The notes beneath the pieces were generated by a model. It was not told where the DNA came from, did no database searches, and worked only from the letters and a program-made list of their open reading frames with translations. Positions 16,601 to 26,254 of a DNA stretch of 64,000 bases are shown here, piece by piece. The translations under genes were made by a program, and so were the position numbers. This DNA comes from JAFALK01 sp042701975 (GTDB lineage: Bacteria; Pseudomonadota; Gammaproteobacteria; Burkholderiales; Burkholderiaceae_C), in assembly GCA_042701975.1 (NCBI GenBank), contig CP170561.1:3472001-3536000 (forward strand), in the 5' to 3' direction. The number at the start of each line of letters is the position of its first letter. Position 1 is the stretch's first letter.

Positions 16601-17224
16601 ATCAACCTGATCGGCAAGGCGCTGACCTCGCCGTTCTCGCTGTTCTCGGGTTCCGGCCAAGTCGATATGAGCCAGGTGGCGTTTGCGCCGGGCAGCGGCG
16701 ATGTTGCAGACCCCGCGCAGATCGAGCAGATCGCCAAGCTGATGAATGAACGGCCGGCCGTCACGCTCTCCATCACCGGCTGGGCCGACCTGGAGCGCGA
16801 GCGCGCCGCCTTGCAGCAGCGTTCGCTGGACGAGGCCATCGTGGCGGAGCGCCGCCGCGAGCTGCGCCGACAGCAGGCCACGGCCGACAAGGAAATGCAG
16901 GTCGTGCAGATCAGCGATGCGGACCGAGACCGGCTGCTCAAGAGCGTCTACTCGGCCGCCAAGCTGGACAAGAAGCCGCGCAATCTGATCGGCCTGGAGA
17001 AGGACCTGCCGCCGGCCGAGATGAAGGCGCTGCTGCTACCCAGCTACACGGTGAATGCGCAGCGCATCCACGACCTGGCACTGGCCCGCAGCGTGGTCGT
17101 GCGCGATGCGCTGATCGCCAAGGGCGTGCCGAACGCGCGGATCTTTCTGGCTGCGCCCAAAGAGGGGGGCGAACTGCCGCAGGACTGGAAGCCGAAGGCC
17201 GACTTGAAGCTCGGCGTGGACTGA
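13640..17224 (+). CDS. Large AsmA-like DUF748 protein with C-terminal OmpA-like region
   Basis: Protein of 1194 residues with an N-terminal membrane anchor (about residues 10-32, VLLGLVILILALTWIFLP). A long beta-rich body of DUF748/AsmA type follows, in which the phrase 'LDGxxLxxxxxxxxxFxVDxLxL' style strands recur (SIAGAPG, LDVQGQINPSVSPPEMDI). This type of protein probably bridges the periplasm for lipid transport or envelope integrity, a role inferred from AsmA/TamB relatives. The last ~190 residues, from VAFAPGSGDVADPAQIEQIA and LSITGWADLERERAAL, look like an OmpA-type peptidoglycan-binding module. Lys/Ala/Pro-rich low-complexity linkers occur near residues 335-350 and 775-800. The start is set by GGAGGA at 13625-13630; an in-frame ATG at 13616 lacks one. 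Confidence 0.82.
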   Translation: MNYPWLRTLRRAALVLLGLVILILALTWIFLPRWVQGSGARLASEALGRQVQIQQVHFQPWRLGLVLEGVSIAGAPGQAKPLFAVDKVDAAVSLRSILHLAPVLSSLSVDRPVLRLARTGEGHFDIDDLIERFSKPKPKDAAKSEPPEFALYNIRVRGGEVRFDDQPVRREHVLSELQFDLPFISSFDADEKVEVQPAWGGKLGGVAFGGKGEALPFAEPPEASLDLHVDALDLAPYLGYVPKSLPAQLTQGVVNLKLKLRFAKSAAALSGDVGLSKFELQTPAGKPLAAWQNLAIGLKDVQPLHRQVLLSQVRWDGLKLALSPEALPAAESKPAPKKEEAKDAKPEAGAWRFGMDSFTLDGAEIAWSEAAARRQLKAEAVQMKIGAVQWPLAGRTPLSYGLQLQGAALKGEGSLSKDQLQLGLGWQALDLSAFAAWMPPSVPYKLKGKAEGQAVLVVADPLKAEAADRVELKLDGFSLANLAVANARGEALLDLAALKLDQAAVQLGAQRVTLGQLSVSKPVVQLVRGHDGRWRHDVPAGPAAPATSVPAGKPWTLELAGLNLDHGGVKLRDASYGDGSAEDTLTVDADAIQLQLGKLSWPADARPVPASLSLTLGAPQARANQRGTLQWKGQFGLAPLAASGQLRLAGLPLQWLDDALDPKLGLRLRRADLGWKGSFAVQQQPAGWQARADGDLQLADLRLSQLAIEDGKRVAGPSLLSWQTLNLDGMKLAVVPGKAPEMAIKQLRLDDFFASLLIDEKGKLNLQQLGGAPAPVGAASAPVTVAAAPAPANAASGPAMRVSVGSTLLSKGRVDFTDHFVRPNYSAQLSALEGSLGAFAADKPATAALQLRGKVAGTGLLDVQGQINPSVSPPEMDITASATDIELAPLSPYSGKYAGYEIERGKLSSKVHYKIESGGALQAENQLILNQLTFGNAIDSPDATKLPVRLAVALLKDRNGVIEINLPISGSVNDPQFSIGGLVWKAIINLIGKALTSPFSLFSGSGQVDMSQVAFAPGSGDVADPAQIEQIAKLMNERPAVTLSITGWADLERERAALQQRSLDEAIVAERRRELRRQQATADKEMQVVQISDADRDRLLKSVYSAAKLDKKPRNLIGLEKDLPPAEMKALLLPSYTVNAQRIHDLALARSVVVRDALIAKGVPNARIFLAAPKEGGELPQDWKPKADLKLGVD

Positions 17225-17232
17225 TCAGCTGA

Positions 17233-17868
17233 TCAGGGAGCCAGGCGCTCCCGCACCCAGCGGCCGTCTTCGAGCCGATAGCGAAGACGATCGTGCAGGC
17301 GCGACTTGCGACCCTGCCAGAACTCCCACGCTTCAGGCACCAGCCGGTAGCCGCCCCAGTGCGGCGGCCGGCTGGGCTTGAGTCCATGCTGGACCGCGGC
17401 CTTGGCGGCATTGGCCACCAGCACGGCGCGCGAGCTGATCACCTGGCTCTGCGGGCTGGCCCACGCGCCCAGGCGCGAGTCGAGCGGGCGGGAGTTGTAG
17501 TAGGCATCGGACTCCTCGGGCGACACCTTCTCCACCCGGCCCTCAATGCGCACCACGCGCTCCAGTTCCACCCAGTGGAACTGCAAGGCGGCATACGGAT
17601 GGACGGCCAGTTCGTGGCCTTTGCGGCTGTCGTAATTGGTGAACCAGACGATGCCACGCTCATCCACGCCCTTGATGAGGACGATGCGGGTCGACGGCCG
17701 GCCATCTGCACCCACGGTGGCTACAGTCATCGCATTCGGTTCGGGCACCTGGCTGTCCAGGGCGTGGTCGAGCCACTGCTTGAATTGAACCAGCGGTTCG
17801 GAAGCGCTCGAGGCTTCGTCGAGTTCATCGAGCTCGTAGCTCTTGCGCAGGTCTGAAAGCTCTTTCAT
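17233..17868 (-). CDS. pdxH: Pyridoxamine 5'-phosphate oxidase
   Basis: FMN enzyme of 211 residues that oxidises pyridoxine or pyridoxamine phosphate to PLP. Recognisable stretches are PNAMTVATVGADGRPSTRIV and LIKGVDERGIVWFTNYDSRKG (FMN phosphate contacts), RIEGRVEKVSPEESDAYYNS, RPLDSRLGAWASPQS, and the C-terminal WGGYRLVPEAWEFWQG with RLHDRLRY. The frame extends another ~115 codons upstream but is antisense to the next gene there, so MKELSDLRKSY at 17868 is taken. The 3' end is convergent with the DUF748 gene (8 bp between stops). Confidence 0.95.
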   Translation of the reverse strand: MKELSDLRKSYELDELDEASSASEPLVQFKQWLDHALDSQVPEPNAMTVATVGADGRPSTRIVLIKGVDERGIVWFTNYDSRKGHELAVHPYAALQFHWVELERVVRIEGRVEKVSPEESDAYYNSRPLDSRLGAWASPQSQVISSRAVLVANAAKAAVQHGLKPSRPPHWGGYRLVPEAWEFWQGRKSRLHDRLRYRLEDGRWVRERLAP

Positions 17869-18028
17869 GGCGCTCAGTATGCCTGTGTAGGACTTTTTGC
17901 TAACGCCAACCCTTAGGTGAAGGTCCCACTGTCTCGCGCGTTGGGCAAGCGGCATGCTGTGTCTACATGAAACGTCGCGCGATGCCTGTGCATGCAGCGT
18001 TACGGTTTCAGGGAAGGACCAGCAAGCA

Positions 18029-18637
18029 ATGACGAACGGCCGACCTGCTGTCATCGTGCTTGCCGCAGGCGAGGGCACCCGCTTCGACGGACCCGGCCAC
18101 AAGCTCGAGCAACGCCTCGGGCCTGGTGGTGAGACCCTGCTGGCTCGCACGCTGCGGCATGCCATCGAGACCGAACTGCGCGTCGTGGTTGTGTGCTCCG
18201 AAAGGCTAGCACCCATGGTTCACAACACCATGGCCGCACGTGATACCGTGATCATTCCCTCTGAGCGCCACCATCAAGGCATGGGCGTCTCCATCGCGGC
18301 CGGCGTCGAAGCCAGCGGCGATGCCAATGGCTGGCTCATCCTGCCCGGCGACATGCCGCTGATTCAGCCCTCCACGCTGCTGGCGGTTGCGGAGGCGCTG
18401 AGCCAGTATCCCGTGGCCTACGCCCAGCATCGTGGCCGTCGCGGCCATCCGGTGGGCTTCTCGGCCGAGCTCTATTCAGAGCTGATCGCGCTGAAGGGCG
18501 ATGAAGGCGCACGGCGCATCGTGGCGCGCTATCCGGCCGAAGGCATCGAGCTCGACGACGCCGGGACGCTGCTTGACGTCGACACCCGCGCCGACCTGCA
18601 GCGCCTGCACACCAGTCTGCATCACAGCGTGTTCTGA
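18029..18637 (+). CDS. MobA/MocA-like nucleotidyltransferase (NTP-transferase fold)
   Basis: Protein of 202 residues with the molybdopterin cytidylyl/guanylyltransferase signature. VIVLAAGEGTRFDGPGHKLE carries the G-x-G-x-R and Lys of the nucleotide loop, HHQGMGVSIAAGV fits the G-M-x-x-S-L motif, and WLILPGDMPLIQPSTLLAV holds the metal-binding Asp. RGHPVGF and the LLDVDTRADLQRL ending are also typical. It may transfer CMP to the molybdenum cofactor for a xanthine-dehydrogenase-type enzyme, but no such enzyme is nearby and another NTP-dependent role is possible. A ribosome site GGAAGG lies 12 bp before the ATG. The 3' end overlaps the convergent chaC gene by 16 bp. Confidence 0.82.
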   Translation: MTNGRPAVIVLAAGEGTRFDGPGHKLEQRLGPGGETLLARTLRHAIETELRVVVVCSERLAPMVHNTMAARDTVIIPSERHHQGMGVSIAAGVEASGDANGWLILPGDMPLIQPSTLLAVAEALSQYPVAYAQHRGRRGHPVGFSAELYSELIALKGDEGARRIVARYPAEGIELDDAGTLLDVDTRADLQRLHTSLHHSVF

Positions 18638-19260
18638 CAAAGTCCGTGCTGGCCCGCCAGCCGCGCCTGACGCTCCAGTTCAGCGTCATGAATGCCGTGT
18701 TCGCGCAGTGCCTTCACCGTGGCCAGCAGGTAGTCCAGCGTCGTGCCGTAGCGGCCGCGTGCGTGGCGGAAGATGTGGACGAGCTCGGCGTCGCTGAGCT
18801 CGCCCGTCCAACTGGGGCTCAGACGAGAGAGCGTGAAGGCCAGTGCCTTGACTGGGACGTTCGCAGGACCGTGCGGCGCGCGACACGTCAGCCAGCGCGG
18901 CTCGTAGACGCCGTTGGGCATCTCGCGGTCCCACATGCCGCGCAGCACCGTTTCGCCCTGCGCAGCGGGAACGCGGTAGGACACGCCCCGACAACAGCCG
19001 CCAGACAACAGCGCGAGCACCAGGCCCGGCTCTTGCGCCGTGCCACGATTGGTGCGAGAACGCATGCGAAGCGCCCGGTGCCAGCCCTGGATGCGCACCA
19101 GATGCTTGTCCGTGAACTCGAACTCGGGCCGCCAGATCAGCGATCCGTACGCGAAGAGATGGAAGTCCTGGCGCTCGCGCAAAGCCTGCCACTCGGCCAG
19201 CGTGCGAGCCAGCAAGGCCTGGGGATCTCGGAGAGGAATGGGTGAGGCGTCGAGGTTCAT
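18622..19260 (-). CDS. Gamma-glutamylcyclotransferase (ChaC-like)
   Basis: ChaC-family enzyme of 212 residues, which cleaves glutathione to 5-oxoproline and Cys-Gly. The substrate loop FHLFAYGSLIWRPEFEF, then GWHRALRMRSRTNRGT and the catalytic-type Glu in GMWDREMPNGVYEPRW, match the family closely. It is divergent from edd, with a short (82-bp) shared promoter region, and overlaps the nucleotidyltransferase gene tail to tail. The physiological link to either neighbour is unknown. Confidence 0.88.
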   Translation of the reverse strand: MNLDASPIPLRDPQALLARTLAEWQALRERQDFHLFAYGSLIWRPEFEFTDKHLVRIQGWHRALRMRSRTNRGTAQEPGLVLALLSGGCCRGVSYRVPAAQGETVLRGMWDREMPNGVYEPRWLTCRAPHGPANVPVKALAFTLSRLSPSWTGELSDAELVHIFRHARGRYGTTLDYLLATVKALREHGIHDAELERQARLAGQHGLCQNTL

Positions 19261-19301
19261 GGTTTCGTACCGCAGAAGTAACCATAGCGCGGCCTTGATC
19301 C

Positions 19302-19316
19302 TGTAATATGGTTACA
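19302..19316. promoter_or_regulatory. HexR-like operator upstream of edd
   Basis: Inverted repeat TGTAATATGGTTACA (TGTAA-N5-TTACA), 26 bp before the edd start codon. It closely resembles the HexR box known from proteobacterial edd, eda, zwf and gap promoters (TGTAATTAAATTACA type), where KDPG releases the repressor. The site also overlaps a possible -10 (TAATAT). HexR itself is not encoded in the window, so the assignment rests on the motif and on the gene it precedes. Confidence 0.6.
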
Positions 19317-19341
19317 TGAATCCGAAGGATTGGGTTACAAC

Positions 19342-21159
<1,818 letters not shown>

Positions 21160-21163
21160 AGAG

Positions 21164-21796
21164 ATGAGCAACGACACCCTCAGCCTGGCCAGCCACGGCC
21201 CCGTCATTCCCGTCATCGTGATCCAGCGTCTGGAAGACGCCGTGCCCCTGGCCGAAGCTCTGGTGGCCGGTGGCGTGAAGGTGCTGGAGGTGACGCTGCG
21301 CACGCCCGTCGCGCTCAAGGCCATGGAAGCCATCGCCAAGGCGGTGCCGCAGGCCATCGTCGGCGCAGGCACGCTGCGCACGGCAGAGGATGCGCAGGCC
21401 GCCAAGGATGCGGGCTGCGTGTTCGGTGTCAGCCCGGGTTTCACCACGAGCCTGTCGGAGGCCTGCAAGGCCGCCCGCCTGCCGCTGCTGCCCGGCGTGT
21501 CGACCGCCAGCGAAGTGATGATGGCGGCCGATGAGGGCTACCGCTTCCTCAAGCTCTTCCCGGCCACGGCCGTGGGTGGTGCCACCCTGCTCAAGGCGCT
21601 GTCGGGCCCGTTCCCGGACATCGCCTTCTGCCCGACCGGCGGCATCACGCCAGAGACGGCACCGCAGTTCCTCGCGCTGCCGAACGTGAAGGTCTGCGGC
21701 GGCTCCTGGCTCACGCCGCAAGCCGCCATCGACAAGGGCGACTGGGCCAGCATCACCCAGCTGGCCGCTGCCGCTCAGGCGCTGCGCGCCGCCTGA
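21164..21796 (+). CDS. eda: 2-dehydro-3-deoxy-phosphogluconate (KDPG) aldolase
   Basis: Class I aldolase of 210 residues that splits KDPG into pyruvate and glyceraldehyde 3-phosphate (also a 4-hydroxy-2-oxoglutarate aldolase). Family marks are VLEVTLRTP with the catalytic Glu, AIVGAGTLRT, the Schiff-base lysine in YRFLKLFPA, and FCPTGGITPE. It forms an operon with edd (4-bp gap, ribosome site GAAGAG before the ATG). The organism therefore should run the Entner-Doudoroff route. Confidence 0.96.
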   Translation: MSNDTLSLASHGPVIPVIVIQRLEDAVPLAEALVAGGVKVLEVTLRTPVALKAMEAIAKAVPQAIVGAGTLRTAEDAQAAKDAGCVFGVSPGFTTSLSEACKAARLPLLPGVSTASEVMMAADEGYRFLKLFPATAVGGATLLKALSGPFPDIAFCPTGGITPETAPQFLALPNVKVCGGSWLTPQAAIDKGDWASITQLAAAAQALRAA

Positions 21797-21800
21797 TCAA

Positions 21801-22355
21801 TCAGCCCGCGGCGCGAGCCGCTTGATCGAACACGAGGCAGGTCGTGCTCGAATGGGCATAGAGCTTGCCGTCGTGGCCGATGAGCTGGGCCTCGGCCGTT
21901 GCCACCTGCTTGCCCACGTGCACGGTCTTGCCCACGGCGCGCACGAGCGGCACCTTGGCGCTCAGACCGCGCACGAGGTTAATCTTCAGCTCCAGCGTCG
22001 TGTAGCCGCGGCCCGGGGGCAGGGCGCTCATCACGGCGCAACCCAGCGCTGAATCGAGCAACGTGGCGAACCAGCCGCCGTGGATGCCACCCATCGGGTT
22101 GTAGTGCTTCAGCTTGGGCACGCCCTGGAAGATCGCCTCGCCCTTGGCGACGCTGACCAGCGTGAAGTCCAGCGTCTCGGCGATTGGCGGCGGCGGCAGC
22201 TTGCCTTCCAGCATCTGCTGCAGGATCTCCAGGCCGCTCAGGTGCATCACCTGCTCGGGACGAGCCACACCCACGGGCTGCATGCGCTCGCGCACGGCGC
22301 GGTCGGCGGCCAACCATTGATCCAGCACGGTATCGTGGTTCACTGTTGCTTCCAT
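21801..22355 (-). CDS. PaaI-family hotdog thioesterase
   Basis: Hotdog-fold thioesterase of 184 residues. The motif KHYNPMGGIHGGWFATLLDS, with HGG before the long helix and the Asp on the helix, is that of the PaaI/YdiI/ComA2-type enzymes; LKINLVRGL is a typical second motif. Acyl-CoA substrate unknown. The ATG at 22355 has GGAG 7 bp upstream; an upstream TTG is in frame but lacks one. It is divergent from marR, and the two operator-like boxes at 22371-22398 lie in the shared promoter, so the gene is probably part of that regulator's target set. It ends 4 bp after eda, tail to tail. Confidence 0.87.
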   Translation of the reverse strand: MEATVNHDTVLDQWLAADRAVRERMQPVGVARPEQVMHLSGLEILQQMLEGKLPPPPIAETLDFTLVSVAKGEAIFQGVPKLKHYNPMGGIHGGWFATLLDSALGCAVMSALPPGRGYTTLELKINLVRGLSAKVPLVRAVGKTVHVGKQVATAEAQLIGHDGKLYAHSSTTCLVFDQAARAAG

Positions 22356-22370
22356 CCCGAACTCCAAGCG

Positions 22371-22398
22371 TTGTAGATGCAATCATTGTAGATACAAT
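22371..22398. promoter_or_regulatory. Tandem MarR-type operators between thioesterase and marR
   Basis: Two copies of a 14-15 bp box stand in direct repeat: TTGTAGATGCAAT (22371-22383) and ATTGTAGATACAAT (22385-22398). The second is a perfect inverted repeat (ATTGTA-GA-TACAAT) ending 6 bp before the marR ATG. This is the usual architecture for MarR dimers, so autoregulation and control of the divergent thioesterase are both likely. No consensus promoter could be read next to them. Confidence 0.65.
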
Positions 22399-22404
22399 GA
22401 ATTA

Positions 22405-22866
22405 ATGAGCAAGGTCGCCAAGGTGACAAGTCGGTCCGCGGTGCGCGGAAGCACGCCCCAGGGCTGCACCAACTTCAAGCTGCGCCAGCTGACGCGGCTG
22501 GTCTCCCAGCATTGCGAGCCGCATTTCGCGGAAAGCGGCCTCAAGACCACGCAGTACTCGTTGCTCTCGCATATCGACTACCTGGGCCCGATCGCGCCGG
22601 GCGAACTGGCGCGGCGCATGGATCTGGACGCATCGACGCTCACACGCAACCTGCAGCCGCTGATCCAGGGCGGCTGGGTGGAAATGGGGCCGGGCGACGA
22701 CGCGCGCAGCCGCACCGTGCAGATCACGGCAGAGGGCCACGCCAAGCGTCAGTCCATGAAGGCCGACTGGAAACGCGCCCAGCTGGGGCTCAACGAGAAG
22801 CTGGGCGACGAGCGCGTGCTGAAGCTGCACGCGCTGCTGGACGAGTGCCTGGAGCTACTGCGTTAG
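22405..22866 (+). CDS. MarR-family winged-helix regulator
   Basis: Regulator of 153 residues. The winged helix-turn-helix is recognisable as LGPIAPGELARRMDLDASTL then TRNLQPLIQGGWVE, followed by the wing GPGDDARSRTVQITAEG with the conserved D-x-R. A basic N-terminal tail precedes it. Two near-identical operators lie directly upstream. The 3' end overlaps the outer-membrane-factor gene tail to tail by 12 bp, so it may govern the macAB-type efflux operon on the opposite strand as well as the thioesterase; only the thioesterase site is seen. Inducer unknown. Confidence 0.9.
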   Translation: MSKVAKVTSRSAVRGSTPQGCTNFKLRQLTRLVSQHCEPHFAESGLKTTQYSLLSHIDYLGPIAPGELARRMDLDASTLTRNLQPLIQGGWVEMGPGDDARSRTVQITAEGHAKRQSMKADWKRAQLGLNEKLGDERVLKLHALLDECLELLR

Positions 22867-24249
22867 AGGCACGGCCAGCGCGCGCAACAGCGCGATCCGA
22901 TTGAGCACCGCATCCAGTTGCGCCTGAGCGACGGCCTGGCGCGCATCGAGCTCGGCAATGCCAGCCTGCAGATCATCGGCGCGGGCGATGGTGCCCACTT
23001 CCCACTTCAGACGCGAGATCCGCGCGGCGTCCTGCGTCTGCAGCAGCTGCTGATCTGCGGCGCTGCGCACGGCCGCGATGCGGCGCTGGTCCACCAGCAG
23101 GCCTTCCACTTCGGACAGCGCGCCGTTGACCTTGTCGCGCAGATTCAGCGCGGCGCGGTCGAGGTCGTTGCGCGAGAGCGCATCCTGCAGGTCGAGCCGG
23201 CGCCAGTCGATCAGCGGCACGGTGAGGTTGGAAGCCAGCGAGAGCAGCGGCTGCGCGAACCAGTCGCTCAGCCGTGCACCGCCCGTACCGAGGCCCGCAC
23301 TGAAGCTCAGCTGCGGGTAGCGCGATTGGCGGGTGGCACGGGCTCCGGCGAGCGCGGCGTCCACTTCGAGGCGAGCGCGATGAACGTCAGGCCGACGTTC
23401 GAGCACCTGCACAGGCTGGTCAGGCGACCACACGGGCATGTCCTTGGGCAGTACGGTGGCGTTGAAGTCCGGGCCGGGCGGTGGCGCGTCGAGTAGCTGC
23501 GCGAGGCCCAGTCGAGCCTTGTCCACGGCCGCCTCGGCCTGCGCCAGCGCCTGCCGCGCCTGCTGCACGTTCGCGGCCGCTTTGCCGATCTCCAGCGGCA
23601 CGAGCTTGCCTTCGCGCACGCGGGCCGTGACCAGGGGCAGGGCCGCTTCGGACAGCTTGAGCTTTTCTGCGGCGATGGCGGCGAAATACTGGTTGGCACT
23701 GAGCGTCCAGTAGCCCTCCGCCACGCGACCGGCGATGGACTGCTGCGCGGCCCGGATGTCGGCCTGCGCGGCTTCGCTGAGCCGTGCCTGCTGCACGTCG
23801 AGCTGCGAGAGCCGGCCCCACAGGTCCAGCTCGAAGCCTGCGCCGACGGAAGTGCCGTAGCTGTGGCTCCACTTCGCGGCCTGGCCCACGGGCACGAGCA
23901 CGCCGTCCACGTTGATGGTGGCGCCTTCGTCCTTCAACGGCCGGTTGGCGCTGTAGGACAAGCTGGCCGAGGGCTGGATGCGCAGGCCTTGCTGCCGGGC
24001 GCGCAGTTCCTGGGCCTGCAGGGCGAGTGCGGCGCGGCGGATGTCCGTGTTGGCCTTGAGGGCCTGAGCTTGCAGCGATTGCAGCGTGGGGTCGAGCAGC
24101 GGCGCCCAGCCGGCTGCCTCGCTGGCGGTCGGCGCGTAGCCCCAGCTCGGGTTGGGCGCGGGCGGCGCAGGCTGTTCGATCGGCGCGCCAGCGCAGGCTG
24201 CCAGCAGCAAGGGGAGGGAGAGGAGGATGAAACGCATGAGAGTCCTCAT
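22855..24249 (-). CDS. Outer-membrane efflux lipoprotein (NodT/TolC-like)
   Basis: Outer-membrane factor of 464 residues. A signal peptide with a lipobox (LLAACAG, lipid Cys at residue 19) is followed by the OEP repeats (ALQAQELRARQQGL, ALARQ-type helices, RPDVHRARLEVDAALAGARA). This class forms the trimeric channel through which MacAB-type or RND pumps export drugs, toxins or siderophores. It is the third gene of macA-macB-OMF on the minus strand, and its ATG overlaps the macB stop (ATGA). A start four codons later (MRFILLS) is also feasible. Confidence 0.92.
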   Translation of the reverse strand: MRTLMRFILLSLPLLLAACAGAPIEQPAPPAPNPSWGYAPTASEAAGWAPLLDPTLQSLQAQALKANTDIRRAALALQAQELRARQQGLRIQPSASLSYSANRPLKDEGATINVDGVLVPVGQAAKWSHSYGTSVGAGFELDLWGRLSQLDVQQARLSEAAQADIRAAQQSIAGRVAEGYWTLSANQYFAAIAAEKLKLSEAALPLVTARVREGKLVPLEIGKAAANVQQARQALAQAEAAVDKARLGLAQLLDAPPPGPDFNATVLPKDMPVWSPDQPVQVLERRPDVHRARLEVDAALAGARATRQSRYPQLSFSAGLGTGGARLSDWFAQPLLSLASNLTVPLIDWRRLDLQDALSRNDLDRAALNLRDKVNGALSEVEGLLVDQRRIAAVRSAADQQLLQTQDAARISRLKWEVGTIARADDLQAGIAELDARQAVAQAQLDAVLNRIALLRALAVPLTQ

Positions 24250-26249
24250 TCGCGGGCCAGCGCATCGACCGGGCTCAGGGCCGCGGCGCGCCGTGCGGGA
24301 AGGGTTCCGAAGATCAGACCGACGGCGCTGGACACGGCAAAGGCCACGATCAGGGCCGACCAGCTGACCGAGACATGGAGTTGCTGCTGCACGGAGTTGA
24401 AGCCCAGTGCCGCCAGCCAGCTCAGGCCCACGCCGACCATCCCGCCCAGGCAGCAGAGCACGACGGCTTCCACCAGGAACTGCAGCAACACGTCGCTGCG
24501 CCGAGCGCCGACGGCCATGCGGATGCCGATCTCGCGGGTGCGTTCCGAGACCGACACCAGCATGATGTTCATCACGCCCACGCCACCGACGAGCAGGGCG
24601 ATGGCGGCCACGCCGGCAAACACCGCCGCCAGGCCGCGGGTGACGTTGGTGATCTGGCGGAAGTTCTCTTCACCGCTCCAGGTCATGAAATCCTCGGCAC
24701 CGTGCAGGGCGCGCAGGCGATGGACGATCTGGGCGCGTACCTGTTCGGGCGGGACCTTGGTGTCGATGATGAGGTCGAAGTGGTCGTAGTCGGCGCGAGC
24801 ATCGACCTTGCGCGTGAAGGCCGTCTCCGGCAGCAGCACTTCGCCAAGCCAGTTCTCGCCCGAGAGCAGCGCTGCGTCGCTCTCCACGACGCCCACCACG
24901 GTGACAGGCAGCGCAGCCCAGGCAGGCGGCGGTGCGCCGGCCACCTGTGCAGCCGGGTCGGGTGCACCGCCCAAGGTCAGCATCAGCGTTCGGCCGATGG
25001 GCGACTCGTCCTTCTTGAACAGACCCTCGCGCGCCTTCTTGTCGATCACGACGACCTGGGCGCTGTCGCGAAGGTCGAGGGCGTTGAAGTAGCGACCCTC
25101 GGTGACCTTGAGCTTGCGCGCGGCCAGCGTGTGCAGACCGCCGCTGCGCACGAACATCATGGCGTCGCGCGAACCTTGCCGGACCGTGAGTTGAGCCTGG
25201 CGTTCGAGATTGGTGCCGATCACACCGGGCAGGGCGCGCAAGCTGTCGATCTCGGACGGCTGGAAGGCCTTGGCCTGGGCGCCAGGCGGCAGGCGCGGGT
25301 TGCCCCGCCAGACGGCGATGCGGCCGGAGATGAAGCTGGCCAGGTCGGATTCGAACGATTCCTGCGCCGCAGTCGTCAACGCAACGATGGACACCACCGA
25401 CGCAATGCCGATGCTGATGCCCAGCATGGACAGCGCCGTGCGCAGCCGGCTGCCCTTGAGTGCGGACCAGGCCGTCTGCACCGCCTCGCGCCATTGCACG
25501 GCAGCGCGTTGCAGTCGCGAGCTGCGCGTGGGCGGCGGTTGCTCGGCCGATTTCGGCTCATGGCCCGTCGGTGTGCCGCCATCGCTGACCACCAAGCCGT
25601 CGCGCATCTGGACCACGCGCCGCGCCCTGGCCGCCACGCCGGAATCGTGCGTGACGACGATGACGGTGTGGCCGCGCGCATTCAGCTCGGCCAGCAGGTT
25701 GAGCATCTCGGCGCCGCTGGCCGAGTCGAGCGCGCCGGTGGGCTCGTCCGCCAGGATGACCTGGCCGCCGTTCATCAGCGCTCGTGCGATCGACACGCGC
25801 TGCTGCTGACCGCCGGAGAGCTCGTTGGGCTTGTGGTCCAGCCGCTCGCCCAGGCCCAGGCGCTCCAGCAGGGAACGCGCACGCTTGAGCCGGCGTCCGC
25901 CCGACTCGCCGGTATAGACCGCCGGCAGCGCTGCGTTGGCGCAGGCGTCCATGTGGCCCAGCAGGTGGTAGCGCTGGAAGATGAAACCGAAGTGCTCGCG
26001 GCGCAGGGCGGCGAGCTCGTCCGGGTCCAGCTCCGAGGTGTCGCGGCCGGCAATGCGGTAGTGGCCGCTGGACGGCTTGTCCAGACAGCCCAGCACGTTC
26101 ATCAGCGTGCTCTTGCCCGAGCCCGACTGACCGACGATGGCCACATACTCGCCGGCCTCGATGGTCAGGCTCACGCCGGCCAGCGCGGCCACGTCGTTGT
26201 CGCCGAGCTTGTAGTGGCGCTCGACGTCCTTCAGTTCGATCAGCGCCAT
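24246..26249 (-). CDS. macB: MacB-type ABC exporter (ATPase-permease fusion)
   Basis: Half-transporter of 667 residues. The N-terminal ABC ATPase shows Walker A VGQSGSGKST, signature LSGGQQQRVSIARAL and Walker B ILADEPTGALDS. A first membrane helix follows after about residue 270 (MLGISIGIASVVSIVALTTA), then a large periplasmic domain, and three helices at the C-terminus (VFAGVAAIALLVGGVGVMNI and others) ending in LPARRAAALSPVDALA. MacB couples ATP hydrolysis to extrusion through MacA and the outer-membrane channel. It is 5 bp downstream of macA. Substrate not predictable; macrolides, lipopeptides and enterotoxin are known for relatives. Confidence 0.94.
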   Translation of the reverse strand: MALIELKDVERHYKLGDNDVAALAGVSLTIEAGEYVAIVGQSGSGKSTLMNVLGCLDKPSSGHYRIAGRDTSELDPDELAALRREHFGFIFQRYHLLGHMDACANAALPAVYTGESGGRRLKRARSLLERLGLGERLDHKPNELSGGQQQRVSIARALMNGGQVILADEPTGALDSASGAEMLNLLAELNARGHTVIVVTHDSGVAARARRVVQMRDGLVVSDGGTPTGHEPKSAEQPPPTRSSRLQRAAVQWREAVQTAWSALKGSRLRTALSMLGISIGIASVVSIVALTTAAQESFESDLASFISGRIAVWRGNPRLPPGAQAKAFQPSEIDSLRALPGVIGTNLERQAQLTVRQGSRDAMMFVRSGGLHTLAARKLKVTEGRYFNALDLRDSAQVVVIDKKAREGLFKKDESPIGRTLMLTLGGAPDPAAQVAGAPPPAWAALPVTVVGVVESDAALLSGENWLGEVLLPETAFTRKVDARADYDHFDLIIDTKVPPEQVRAQIVHRLRALHGAEDFMTWSGEENFRQITNVTRGLAAVFAGVAAIALLVGGVGVMNIMLVSVSERTREIGIRMAVGARRSDVLLQFLVEAVVLCCLGGMVGVGLSWLAALGFNSVQQQLHVSVSWSALIVAFAVSSAVGLIFGTLPARRAAALSPVDALARE

Positions 26250-26254
26250 CGTGA

